Shown here one piece after another: positions 1-12,020 of a DNA stretch of 64,000 bases. The stretch is from positions 1 to 64,000 of the forward strand of contig JAXHUH010000137.1 of assembly GCA_034211175.1 (NCBI GenBank), in the 5' to 3' direction. Made by a program: the position numbers and the translations under genes. This DNA is from JAXHUH01 sp034211175 (GTDB lineage Bacteria; Actinomycetota; Acidimicrobiia; Acidimicrobiales; CAIXPF01). The notes beneath the pieces were generated by a model that saw nothing but the letters and a program-made list of their open reading frames with translations, had not been told where the DNA came from and made no database searches. Position 1 is the first letter of the stretch; the number at the start of each line of letters is the position of its first letter.

Positions 1-113
1 GACCGGCCTGCGGTCGCGCGGGTCGACAGATCCGGTTGAAGCCAGACAGCGTCGACAGTCAGTCGCAGAGTCAGACCCAGCGACCGCAGGCCAGGCACTC
101 CCCATTCTCACTG

Positions 114-866
114 TCAGTCGGGGGTCGGGGCGGGGCGCAGGTCGAGGTAGGCGCGGATCGAGCGCAGGGTCTCCGCGATGAAGACGGCGTCGTCGTGGTC
201 GGCCAGGAGCGCGCCCGGCTGGTGGGCGTCGAGCCGGGCATCGAGGACCGCGGCGGTCTGGGCGACCACGTAGTCGATGGCCAGGAGCGGGTCGGGGTGG
301 CCGATCTCGCCGACCCGGGCCCGCAGCAGGTCGCCGACGCCGTCGGCGAGCAGGCGGCGCTGCTTGTCGAGCATCGCCCGCACCTCCGGGTCGCGCAGGG
401 CCAGCACCGCCTCCGCCCGACGCAGGCCGGGACGGGTGCGGCCGACGTCGAGCGCGAACTCCAGGTAGCCGCGCAGGATGTCCTCGATGCCGCCGTGCTG
501 CCATCGCTCGGGGGCGACCGCGGCCCGCGTGGTCGCCTCGAACTCGTTGGAGACGCGCTCCAACATGGCGTACACGAGCGTCTGGCGGTCGGTGAAGTGG
601 TGGTAGAACGCGCCGACCGAGCTGGACGCCTCGGAGACGATCGCGGCCACGGACACGTCGTCGATGTGCTCGGTGTCGAGCAGCCGCTCGAGGGCGTCGA
701 GCAGCCGGAACTGGGTGCGTCGGCCGCGGTCCTGCGGGGCGGGGCGCACCCATTCGAGATCCGCGATCCACGGATTGTCCCGATGGGTCCCCGCCACGAC
801 GGTCACCGTAGCCGGAAGCGGATCGACCTGTGCCCCGTGGCACTGGTGAGGCCAATACGACAGCAC
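114..866 (-). CDS. TetR/AcrR family transcriptional regulator
   Basis: This is a TetR-type repressor. The N-terminal helix-turn-helix lies at about residues 58-105, with the recognisable pattern VAAIVSEASSSVGAFYHHF. The C-terminal ligand pocket runs from about 110 to 245 and I cannot assign an inducer. The longest reading (GTG at 866) puts about 45 non-conserved residues before the HTH, so the true start is probably further in. It is divergent from the binding-lipoprotein gene at 895. The 30-bp gap holds a TAGGCATGCTATA near-palindrome that could be its own operator. The family call is firm; the regulated target is inferred from position only. Confidence 0.85.
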   Translation of the reverse strand: MLSYWPHQCHGAQVDPLPATVTVVAGTHRDNPWIADLEWVRPAPQDRGRRTQFRLLDALERLLDTEHIDDVSVAAIVSEASSSVGAFYHHFTDRQTLVYAMLERVSNEFEATTRAAVAPERWQHGGIEDILRGYLEFALDVGRTRPGLRRAEAVLALRDPEVRAMLDKQRRLLADGVGDLLRARVGEIGHPDPLLAIDYVVAQTAAVLDARLDAHQPGALLADHDDAVFIAETLRSIRAYLDLRPAPTPD

Positions 867-894
867 ATCTTAGGCATGCTATACATCACACGTA

Positions 895-1929
895 ATGCTT
901 ATCGATTCTCTTGGCAACAGACGGCGGCGGTCCGTGAGGCTGGGGCTCTCGTTCGTCGCCCTCTCGTTGGCCGCCGCGTCGTGCGGTGAGGGCTCCGACG
1001 ACGGCGACGCCGAGCGGGCTGCCGCACCGTCCACCACCGCGACCTCCGAGGTCGTCAGCACGACGACCGCCGCACCGACGACCACGGCCGAGACGGTTCC
1101 CGAGGAATCGGAACCGGTGAACGTCGACGCGTTCGAGCAGCGCGTCGTCCTGTTCGGCGCGGAGGAGCTGCTCGCCGACGCGCTCGCGCTCGGCGTCGAA
1201 CCGGTCGCCAGCTCGTCCACACTCGGCGCGGAGACGGGAGAGGGCTTCACCGGCATCCCCGACTACGTCACGACCGATGTCGAGGTCCTCTCCCACCCGT
1301 ACGTCAACTTCGAGCAACTGGCCGCGCTGGAGCCCGACATCATCGTGGGCATCGCGCCGATCATCGACGGCCACGGGCCCGAGCTGTTCGAGGAGATCGC
1401 GGACACCTGGGTCGTTCCCCATGACGTGACGCCCGAGCAGCAGGTCCGACTCCTGGGTGAGGCCTTCGGTCGCTCGGAACGAGCGGAGGAGCTGGTCGCC
1501 GAGCTCGAGGCCGCCGCGACTGATGCGGCCGGCGCGGCCGGTGACTGCGACGTGTCGATCGCGACCATCTACGCGGGTCCCGAGATCGCCGTGTTCGTCG
1601 GGGGCTCGTGGCCGATCCCCTGGGCCGTGCAGACGGTCGGCTGCGAACTGGTGCCGACGCCGGCCGAGGTGTCGCCGGACGACGTCGGACGCGCCACGAT
1701 CTCGCTCGAGACGCTCGGCCTGTTGTCGGCGCCGGACATCGTCCTCATGCACATCGCATGGGGCGATGAGATCGGAGCCCTCGAGGAGGTCACCGGCACC
1801 GACGTCTGGCAGGCGCTTCCCGCGGTGCAGACCGGGAACGTCCACCTGTTCGACCGCATCGGCTTTCGCGGCATCGAGGGGCGCATACGTGCCCTGGACG
1901 AGATGATCGAGCTGTTCGGCGAGAGCTGA
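895..1929 (+). CDS. ABC-type iron-siderophore/cobalamin-like substrate-binding lipoprotein
   Basis: Predicted extracytoplasmic solute-binding lipoprotein of the FepB/BtuF (class III) type. A basic N-terminus (NRRRRS) and hydrophobic stretch lead to the lipobox LAAASC, with Cys30 the likely lipidation site, followed by a Thr/Ser-rich linker to about residue 75. The rest reads like the two-lobe fold: EELLADALALGVEPVA, FEQLAALEPDIIVG and a C-terminal LFDRIGFRGIEGR. The ATG has no Shine-Dalgarno, but a TATAC-type -10 sits just upstream, so a leaderless transcript is possible. GTG at 934 is an alternative. No permease or ATPase gene is adjacent, so it must work with a transporter encoded elsewhere. 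The ligand is unknown. Confidence 0.8.
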   Translation: MLIDSLGNRRRRSVRLGLSFVALSLAAASCGEGSDDGDAERAAAPSTTATSEVVSTTTAAPTTTAETVPEESEPVNVDAFEQRVVLFGAEELLADALALGVEPVASSSTLGAETGEGFTGIPDYVTTDVEVLSHPYVNFEQLAALEPDIIVGIAPIIDGHGPELFEEIADTWVVPHDVTPEQQVRLLGEAFGRSERAEELVAELEAAATDAAGAAGDCDVSIATIYAGPEIAVFVGGSWPIPWAVQTVGCELVPTPAEVSPDDVGRATISLETLGLLSAPDIVLMHIAWGDEIGALEEVTGTDVWQALPAVQTGNVHLFDRIGFRGIEGRIRALDEMIELFGES

Positions 1930-1966
1930 GCACCGGGCTCGTCGCCGGGACGGGGCACGGGCGCGC

Positions 1967-2002
1967 TCCGACCGGCCCCGCCGATGGCCACGGCCGGTCG
2001 GA
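1967..2002. terminator. Hairpin between convergent genes
   Basis: An 11-bp perfect stem (TCCGACCGGCC at 1967-1977 with its complement at 1992-2002) encloses a 14-nt loop between the convergent ends of the binding-lipoprotein and P450 genes. There is no T-tract, as is usual in high-GC actinobacteria. A bidirectional terminator role is inferred from position. Confidence 0.5.
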
Positions 2003-2022
2003 ACGCCGCCGCGAACCCCTGA

Positions 2023-3267
2023 TCAGCGCAGTCGGAAGCGGATGGGGACGCGCTTGTGGCCGCCGACGAAGGTGGCCTGGGTCGTGGCCGGCTCGCCGGC
2101 CAGCTCCAGCGACTCGAGCTCGGGCACCAGGCGGCCGAACAGCGACCGCAGCTCCATGCGGGCGAGCTGGGCGCCGAGGCAGAAGTGCACGCCGTAGCCG
2201 AACGCGATGTGGCGGTCCGCGTTGGGCCGGGTGATGTCGAACCGCAGCGGCTCGGTGAACACCTCGGGGTCGAGGTTGGCCGCCAGGTAGGAGAGATAGA
2301 CCCAGTCGCCCTCGGCGACGTCGACGTCACCGATGCGCAGGTCGTTCTGCGCGGTGCGCATGAAGTGGCGCACCGGGGAGGTCCAGCGGATCATCTCGTC
2401 GACCGCGTTGGCCAGCAGCGACGGGTCCTCCTGGAGCAGCCGCAGCTGGTCGGGGTGCTCGGCCAGGGCCCGCATCCCGCCGGCCATCGCCGCCGCGGTC
2501 GTGTCGTGGCCGGCGGTGGCGATGATCACGTAGTAGCTGAGCTTGTCGAGGTCGGGGATCGGCTCGCCGTCGATCGTCCCGTTGGCGATCAGGGTGGCCA
2601 GGTCGTCGGTCGGGGTCGCCATGCGGTCGGCGGTGAGCGCGGTGAAGTACTGGTAGAAGTCGAGGATCACCTCGCCGGCGCGCTCGGGCGTCATCTCCTC
2701 GCGGCGCAGGTCCGGGTCCTCGGCGCCGAACAGCTCCTGGGTGAGCTGGAGCATGCGGCCGTAGTCGTCCTCGGGCAGCCCGAGGATGGCCAGGATGACC
2801 TGGAGCGGGTACTGGATGGCGACGTCGCGGTAGAAGTCGAGCTCGCCGCCCGACGCCCGCATCGTGTCGAGCGCCCGCTCGCTCAGCTCGTCGAGGCGCG
2901 GCGCCAACGACCGCACGCTCGCCGGCTTGAACCAGTCGTTGGTCATCTTCCGGTAGGCGCCGTGGTCGGGGGCGTCCATGTGGATCAGCGTGCGCATCTC
3001 GACGCCGCCACCGGCCTCGCCGACCGCGAGGATGTCGTTGTGGGTCAGCACCGGCAGCGGGCCGTTGGTCAGCTCGGTCGGGCGGCGCTCGGCGCTCATG
3101 ACCTCGTCGTGGCCGATCACGGCCCAGAACGGCCGGAACCCGGGCTGCTCGATGCGGTGCACGGGCCCCGCTGCGTGGAGCTCCAGCGCCTCACGCCGCC
3201 AGTCGTCGAGATCGGCGAAGCGCTTCGCCTCCGTGAACAGCGTCGTCGCCGCGGTCTTCGTGGTCAC
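2023..3267 (-). CDS. Cytochrome P450 (CYP125/CYP142-like)
   Basis: Soluble bacterial P450 of about 414 residues that would hydroxylate a lipid-like substrate using electrons from a ferredoxin/reductase pair not encoded here. Visible motifs: I-helix AGHDTT at about 252-257, ExxR as EMIR at about 291-294 followed by SPVRHFMRTA, and the heme loop FGYGVHFCLG with the axial Cys near 363. The WTSPVRHFMRTA context resembles the actinobacterial steroid and branched-lipid hydroxylases (CYP125, CYP142, CYP124), but the substrate is not proven. I chose GTG at 3267 because GGGGGGAA lies 4-5 nt upstream; the in-frame TTG at 3279 runs through that ribosome-binding site. The promoter carries a dyad at 3283-3300. 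Confidence 0.92.
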   Translation of the reverse strand: MTTKTAATTLFTEAKRFADLDDWRREALELHAAGPVHRIEQPGFRPFWAVIGHDEVMSAERRPTELTNGPLPVLTHNDILAVGEAGGGVEMRTLIHMDAPDHGAYRKMTNDWFKPASVRSLAPRLDELSERALDTMRASGGELDFYRDVAIQYPLQVILAILGLPEDDYGRMLQLTQELFGAEDPDLRREEMTPERAGEVILDFYQYFTALTADRMATPTDDLATLIANGTIDGEPIPDLDKLSYYVIIATAGHDTTAAAMAGGMRALAEHPDQLRLLQEDPSLLANAVDEMIRWTSPVRHFMRTAQNDLRIGDVDVAEGDWVYLSYLAANLDPEVFTEPLRFDITRPNADRHIAFGYGVHFCLGAQLARMELRSLFGRLVPELESLELAGEPATTQATFVGGHKRVPIRFRLR

Positions 3268-3282
3268 CGTTCCCCCCAAGGT

Positions 3283-3300
3283 CCAGAATCAGAATTCTGG
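3283..3300 (-). promoter_or_regulatory. Operator-like dyad over the P450 start site
   Basis: A 7-bp inverted repeat (CCAGAAT, 4-nt spacer, ATTCTGG) lies directly downstream of a TATGAT -10 element read on the minus strand at 3307-3312. The predicted transcription start falls inside the dyad, a classic position for a TetR/GntR-type repressor. The cognate regulator is not identified; the nearest regulator gene is the TetR at 114-866. Confidence 0.5.
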
Positions 3301-3377
3301 TTCGATATCATAGGGGCTGTGACCGTCGACACGCACAGCGGGCGCGCCCGGCGGACGGCGCAGCAGCCGTCGACGGC

Positions 3378-4313
3378 TCAGCAGGCGACGATGTAGGTGG
3401 TCCACTGGCCACCGGCATGGGGCTCGGCGACGAACTCGATCGCCTCGATGCCCGGGCCGCCGATCAGCCCACCGGTGTCCGAGGTCCACTCGATGGGCGG
3501 CAGCTCGGTGATCACACCACCACCACGGCTGTCGCAGCCCCGATTGGCCAGGTTCACGTAGTCGATCGTCAGCAGCAGCTCCGCGGTCGCCTGCGAGCCG
3601 GGGCCCGGCAGGTCGAACGCCGGCGTCGACGCGGCGAGCGCCTCGGCCGCGGCGAGGTCGTCGGCGAACCGCTCGGCCGCGGCGTGGCCGTTGGCGAGGG
3701 CCGAGAGCGGGTCCCGGTCGAACGAGATCTCGCCGGCGTTGGCGAAGTCCTGCATCGCCGCGCGCCGCGACGCGAGGTCGCTGTAGACGAGGATCGCCGC
3801 CGCCATCAGGTCGTCGGGCATGCCGGCCGGCAGCGTCGCCGCGACGGCGTCGACGTCGGCCGCCCGCACGTGGTTCGCGGCCTCCTCGGTCGCGACGTCC
3901 CAGGGCGGGCCGCTGGCGTTGATGGCCCGGGCGGCGGCTCGCAACTCGGCGTCGACCGCCGCCGCGCCGGCGAAGAACGGCTCGAGCTGCTCGGCCGCGG
4001 TCGGGCCCGTCGGGGCCACGGTGGTCGCGGGCACGCTCGGCGTCGTGGGCACACCCGTGGTGTCCGGCGTCGACGGCGCGGTGGTGGCCGGTGCCTCCGT
4101 CGTCGACGGCGCGGCCGAGGTGGTCGTCGCCGCGACGACGGAGCCGTCGTCGGCCGGGTCGTCGCGGGCGAGCATCGCCAGCCCGAGCGCGATGAACGCG
4201 CCGACGATCGGGATGACGATCACCATCACCAGCGCTGTGGGGTCACGCCTCCCGTCGCGGCGATCGTCGTCGTTCGGCGGGAGCGTCTCACGGTCGATCG
4301 TGTCGCTCCTCAT
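3378..4313 (-). CDS. Membrane-anchored protein with Ser/Thr/Pro linker, function unknown
   Basis: No family recognised. From the ATG at 4313 there is a short acidic/basic cytoplasmic N-terminus (about 24 residues), one strong transmembrane helix (ALVMVIVIPIVGAFIALGLAML), then about 70 residues rich in Ala, Thr, Ser and Pro typical of a wall-spanning linker. A helical Ala-rich extracytoplasmic domain of about 200 residues follows, rich in AADLAAAEALA-type segments. Two late Cys residues (NRGCDS and the C-terminal IVAC) could pair. The longer reading from 4379 adds 22 Arg-rich residues and seems unlikely. It is divergent from the CoA-disulfide reductase gene with about 230 bp between. Confidence 0.6.
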   Translation of the reverse strand: MRSDTIDRETLPPNDDDRRDGRRDPTALVMVIVIPIVGAFIALGLAMLARDDPADDGSVVAATTTSAAPSTTEAPATTAPSTPDTTGVPTTPSVPATTVAPTGPTAAEQLEPFFAGAAAVDAELRAAARAINASGPPWDVATEEAANHVRAADVDAVAATLPAGMPDDLMAAAILVYSDLASRRAAMQDFANAGEISFDRDPLSALANGHAAAERFADDLAAAEALAASTPAFDLPGPGSQATAELLLTIDYVNLANRGCDSRGGGVITELPPIEWTSDTGGLIGGPGIEAIEFVAEPHAGGQWTTYIVAC

Positions 4314-4543
4314 GGCGCCAACGTCCGCCCGTTGTTGACCGCGCGCCAGAGCCGAAGGTCGGATCTCACGGCGCCACACGCCAGTCCCCCGCCCTCACGG
4401 CGCGACCGGGCGACGGACGCCACCGTCGTACCCCGGCATCGCCGCCGAGGGGACCGTCGACACCCGGCCCCGGGACCTTGGCCCCTTGGGAAACGACACC
4501 CGGGGTGCCGAACCTGGAAGCCCCCGTCGAGCTGGAGGCACCC

Positions 4544-6199
4544 GTGAAGACCGTGATCGTCGGTGGCGTGGCCGGAGGCATGTCGGCCGCGACCCGCCTC
4601 CGTCGTCTCGACCCCCACGCCGAGATCGTCGTGCTGGAGCGCTCCGGCCACGTCTCCTACGCCAACTGCGGCCTGCCGTACCACCTCGGCGGCGTGATCG
4701 AGGACCGGGCGACGTTGCTGCTCCAGACGCCCGAGAGCCTCCGCGCCCGGTTCGGGCTCGACGTCCGCACCCGCCACGAGGTCGTCGCCATCGACCCCGC
4801 CGCCCACACCGTCACCGTGGTCGACCTCGACGCCGGCGAGGAGCGGACCGAGAGCTACGACCACCTCGTCCTCTCCCCCGGCGCGGCGCCGTTCGTGCCG
4901 CCGGTGCCCGGCGCGGCGCGCGCCCACACGCTGCGCAACGTCGAGGACCTCGACCACCTCGTCGCCGCGGCCGGGCCCGACACCCGTCGTGCGGTCGTCG
5001 CCGGCGGTGGCTTCATCGGCCTCGAGACCGCCGAGAACCTCCACCGGATCGGCATCGACGTCACACTCGTCGAGCTCGCCGACCAGGTCCTGGCCCCGCT
5101 CGACGCCGAGATGGCCGCCCTCGTCCACGACGAGCTCGCACGCAACGGCATCGACCTCCGCCTCGGCGCCGGTGTCGCGGAGGTGCACCCGGATCGGGTC
5201 GGGCTGAGCGACGGGACCGAGGTGGCGGCCGACCTCGTCGTGTTCGCCATCGGGGTCCGTCCGGAGACCTCACTCGCCCGTCTCGCCGGCCTCGAGGTCG
5301 GCCCACGCGGTGGGATCGTGGTCGACGACGACCTCCGCACGAGCGCGCCGGGCGTCTACGCCGTCGGCGACGCGGTCGAGAAGGCCGACCCGCTCGACGG
5401 CGGAGCGGCGCTCGTCCCGCTGGCCAACGTCGCGAACCGCCAGGGCCGGCGCGTCGCCGACGTGATCGCCGGCCGCCCGGGACGGGCCCGGGGCGCGCAG
5501 AGCACGGCCATCCTGTCGGTGTTCGATCTCACCGTCGCCTGCACCGGGTGGAGCGAACGTCGGGCGACGGCCTCCGGTCGTGCGGTCGCCGCGATCCACA
5601 CCCACCCAGCATCCCACGCCGGCTACTACCCCGGCGCCGACGCCATGGCGCTCAAGCTGGTCGTCGACCGGGGCACCGGCGCGATCCTCGGCGCCCAGGG
5701 CGTCGGTCGCTCCGGGGTGGACAAGCGGATCGACGTGATCGCCACGGCCATGGCCGGCGGGGTCGACGCCGCCGCGCTCGCCGACCTGGAGCTGGCCTAC
5801 GCGCCCGCGTACGGCTCGGCGAAGGACCCGGTCAACCAGCTCGGCTACGTCGCCGAGGGCCGCCTCGACGGCACGGCGCCCGCCATCGGCTGGGACGAGC
5901 TCGGCGACACCCTCACCGCCGGCGCCTCGCTGGTCGACGTGCGGACGGCCGTGGAGCACGACGATGGCCACATCCCGGGGTCGATCAACGTGCCGGTCGA
6001 CGAGCTGCGCCACCGGCTCGACGAGATCCCGCCCGGACCGCTCGTGGTCTACTGCGCAGGCGGCCAGCGGGCCCACACCGCCGCGACCTACCTGGCGGGC
6101 ATCGGGCGCGACGTCGTCAACCTCGACGGCGGCTGGGCGACGTGGCGCACCAGTCCGGCCTGCCGGCACGCGGCCGACCGGCCGGTCGCCACGACGTAG
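4544..6199 (+). CDS. CoA-disulfide reductase/NADH oxidase-type flavoprotein fused to rhodanese
   Basis: FAD- and NAD(P)H-dependent pyridine nucleotide-disulfide oxidoreductase of the CoA-disulfide reductase family, with a C-terminal rhodanese domain; the fusion form is linked to persulfide and CoA-thiol redox. FAD-binding GGVAGGMSAATR lies at residues 7-18 and the single redox Cys at 42 in SYANCGLPY. An NAD-binding VAGGGFIGLETAE follows near residue 150, a GVYAVGDA motif near 270, and the rhodanese active-site loop VYCAGGQRAHT near 505. GTG at 4544 is preceded by CTGGAGG at a 5-nt spacing, so I prefer it to the upstream ATG at 4478. Confident of family; physiological substrate inferred. Confidence 0.9.
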   Translation: MKTVIVGGVAGGMSAATRLRRLDPHAEIVVLERSGHVSYANCGLPYHLGGVIEDRATLLLQTPESLRARFGLDVRTRHEVVAIDPAAHTVTVVDLDAGEERTESYDHLVLSPGAAPFVPPVPGAARAHTLRNVEDLDHLVAAAGPDTRRAVVAGGGFIGLETAENLHRIGIDVTLVELADQVLAPLDAEMAALVHDELARNGIDLRLGAGVAEVHPDRVGLSDGTEVAADLVVFAIGVRPETSLARLAGLEVGPRGGIVVDDDLRTSAPGVYAVGDAVEKADPLDGGAALVPLANVANRQGRRVADVIAGRPGRARGAQSTAILSVFDLTVACTGWSERRATASGRAVAAIHTHPASHAGYYPGADAMALKLVVDRGTGAILGAQGVGRSGVDKRIDVIATAMAGGVDAAALADLELAYAPAYGSAKDPVNQLGYVAEGRLDGTAPAIGWDELGDTLTAGASLVDVRTAVEHDDGHIPGSINVPVDELRHRLDEIPPGPLVVYCAGGQRAHTAATYLAGIGRDVVNLDGGWATWRTSPACRHAADRPVATT

Positions 6200-6386
6200 G
6201 TCCCGGCCGACCGACGACGCCGCGCCGACCACGACGCCGCACCAGACACGACGCCGGGCTCCTCAGACCGGGGTGTCGCCGCGCGGCCCCGGTGGCGCCG
6301 CGACGGAGCCGATCCCCGCGCCGGCACCGGTGACGGCGGCGACCCGGCCCCGGAGGTGCCTCAGGGGCCCCGGGGGGGTCGTGCCG

Positions 6387-7420
6387 TCAGGCCGAGGGGG
6401 CGGCGTCGGTCAGCTCGTGGGGCGCCGACCACGAGTGGAGCGTCTGCACGTAGTTGGACCGCTCGAACGCGGCGGCGTCACCCGAGGTCGCCGCGGTGGC
6501 GCTGCCCCGCAGCTGGGCGACCGACTCGTACTCGTGGGCCGTGAGCCACGCCACCAGCTCGGACTCGACCGTTCGGAGGTGGGCGGGGCCGTGACGGAGG
6601 ACCGCCGAGGTCAACATCGCGACGTCGGCGCCGGCCATCAGGGCCTTCACGACGTCGGTGCCGGTGTGGACGCCGGTGGTCGCGGCGATCGAGACGTCCC
6701 ACCCGAGCTGGGGCCGCAGGATGGCGATCCACCGCAGCGGCAGCCGCAGCTCCCACGGGGTCGACAGCTCGACCCGGTTGACGACCTCGAAGCTCTCGAG
6801 GTCGAGGTCGGGCTGGTAGAAGCGGTTGAACAGCACCAGGCCGTCGGCGCCCGAGTCGGTGGCCCGGCGGGCGAAGTGGGCCATCGCCGAGTAGTAGGGG
6901 CTGAGCTTCACCGCCAGCGGGATCGACAGCTCGCGCCGCACCGACTCGATGATCTCCAGGTCGGCCCGCTCCATGTCGGCCGCGTCGCGGGAGGGGTCGG
7001 CGGCCACGTGGTAGAGGTTCAGCTCGAGTGCGTCGGCCCCGGCGGACTCGATGCGGCGGGCGTGGTGCACCCACCCGCCGGCGCTCGTCGCGTTGAGGCT
7101 GGCGATGATCGGCACCGCCGACTGCGCCTTCAGCTCACCGATCCGGCTCAGGTAGCGGTCGGCCACGGTGTCGAGGCTGTCGACGCCGGGGAAGTAGTCG
7201 AGCGCCTCGGCGAAGTGCTCGGAACCGGCCTCGAGCGCCCGGTTCAGCTCGACCTCCTCGTGGAGGATCTCCTCCTCGAACAGCGACGGCATCACGATCG
7301 CCGAAGCGGCGCCCTCCTCGACCTGGCGGGCGGTGGCGGGCTCGCCGTTGAGCGGCGAGGCGGAGGCCACGATCGGCGAGCGCAGCTCGAGGCCCAGGTA
7401 GCGGGTGCTGAGGTCGACCA

Positions 7421-7421
<1 letters not shown>
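6387..7421 (-). CDS. Dihydroorotate dehydrogenase-like flavoprotein
   Basis: TIM-barrel FMN protein related to class 1 dihydroorotate dehydrogenase, about 344 residues. Recognisable segments: YLGLELRSPIVASASP at the N-terminus, a conserved Lys in LAVKLSPYYS, LVLFNRFYQPD, and the FMN-phosphate region ATTGVHTGTDVVKALMAGAD. It starts 1 nt inside the stop of nifJ (TGATG), so the two are translationally coupled. Such proteins recur beside single-chain pyruvate:ferredoxin oxidoreductase genes, where the substrate has not been settled, so a genuine pyrimidine role here is doubtful. An electron-transfer partner role for NifJ is inferred from position only. Confidence 0.85.
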
Positions 7422-11083
<3,662 letters not shown>

Positions 11084-11252
11084 CGACTGCGCACCGAACG
11101 TAGCGGTCCTGCAGCGGGGCGTGCAGCGGCTCGCGAAGAGTTCACGCGTCGATCACCGTTGCGGGGCACCGGCGAGCCGGCACTGCCCGCCCAGCGGGCG
11201 GTCGGGCCCGACCGATCACCGGCCCGACCTGGTCAGCCGTGGTCGGTCGGGA

Positions 11253-11921
11253 TCAGTCGAGGTGGGGCCGGGGCAGCCGGGCACCGAGCCCGTCGAGCAG
11301 CGACGTGAGCCCGAGGTCGAACACCTCGTCACGGTCGGCGCCGTCCGCCACCTCACCGTCCGTCGGTGCGCAACCGATCACGAACCGGCACAGCACCAGG
11401 TGGCCGTGGCCGGCGAGCTCGGGCCGTGCGCCGGCGTCGCGGAGCAGGCCGACCCCGTGCTCCCGCCATGCGGTGGCGTTGGGGCCACCGAGTGGGTCGT
11501 CGGCGAGGAGCGGCACCACCGCCGGGTGGTCGCCGAGGACCCGGCGCAGCTCGCGGGCGTGGGACTCGGCCCCCTGGCGCCAACCGACGACGGCGTGATC
11601 GAGGCGCACCTCGCCGAGCACGTGATCGACGACCTCGGCCACCACCTCGTCGCGCCGGCCGACGTCGCGGTACAGCGAGCGCGCCGTGGTGCCGAGGGCG
11701 GCGGCCAGGCGGCGCATGCTGAGCGCGTCGGGACCGCCGTCGTCGAGCAGGTGCAGCGCCGCGGCGGGGACCGCCGGATCACGAGCCGCGTCCTCGAGCC
11801 GGGCCCGCCACCACTCGGCGGTCCCGGGCGTCACCGGTGGGCCCCGTCGCCGGCGCGGCTCCCGTCCCACCGACACGTTGCTCGCGCGCTCGTGCTCATG
11901 GTCGGTTCGATCGTCGCACAT
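11253..11921 (-). CDS. TetR family regulator
   Basis: TetR-type regulator with the HTH in the middle of the reading: ALSMRRLAAALGTTARSLYRDVGRRDEVVAEVVDHVLG is the canonical helix-turn-helix plus helix 4. The C-terminal region (about 110-220) resembles the tetracycline-repressor-type C domain: HARELRRVLGDHPAVVPLLA, GLLRDAG, FVIGC, and a final FDLGLTSLLDGL. ATG 11921 is adjacent to a GGCGGG; two GTGs a little downstream are also possible. It is divergent from the cNMP-GNAT gene and 170 bp upstream of nifJ on the same strand. Regulatory target unknown. Confidence 0.8.
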   Translation of the reverse strand: MCDDRTDHEHERASNVSVGREPRRRRGPPVTPGTAEWWRARLEDAARDPAVPAAALHLLDDGGPDALSMRRLAAALGTTARSLYRDVGRRDEVVAEVVDHVLGEVRLDHAVVGWRQGAESHARELRRVLGDHPAVVPLLADDPLGGPNATAWREHGVGLLRDAGARPELAGHGHLVLCRFVIGCAPTDGEVADGADRDEVFDLGLTSLLDGLGARLPRPHLD

Positions 11922-12020
11922 CCCGCCGTGCCGGTCGCCGCCCGCCGACGTGAACCGCGACACCCCCGAACATCCCTCGAGACCGGCCCGCGAGCGCGCC
12001 CGGGCGCCGACCCCGGTGCC

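Noticed and set aside
1..113. Partial gene or attachment site at the left edge
   Set aside because: CAGTCAG/GTCGAC-rich short repeats are present, but no reading frame with coding character and no recognisable att or tRNA end.
867..894. Possible IdeR/DtxR iron box before the binding-lipoprotein gene
   Set aside because: TTAGGCATGCTATA shares only the TTAGG start with the IdeR consensus and lacks the matching second half; kept only as a general near-palindrome.
3283..3300. KstR or KstR2 (cholesterol regulon) operator before the P450
   Set aside because: CCAGAATcagaATTCTGG does not match the known KstR (AACnnGTT-type core with TnnA flanks) or KstR2 (CAAG/CTTG) patterns closely enough.
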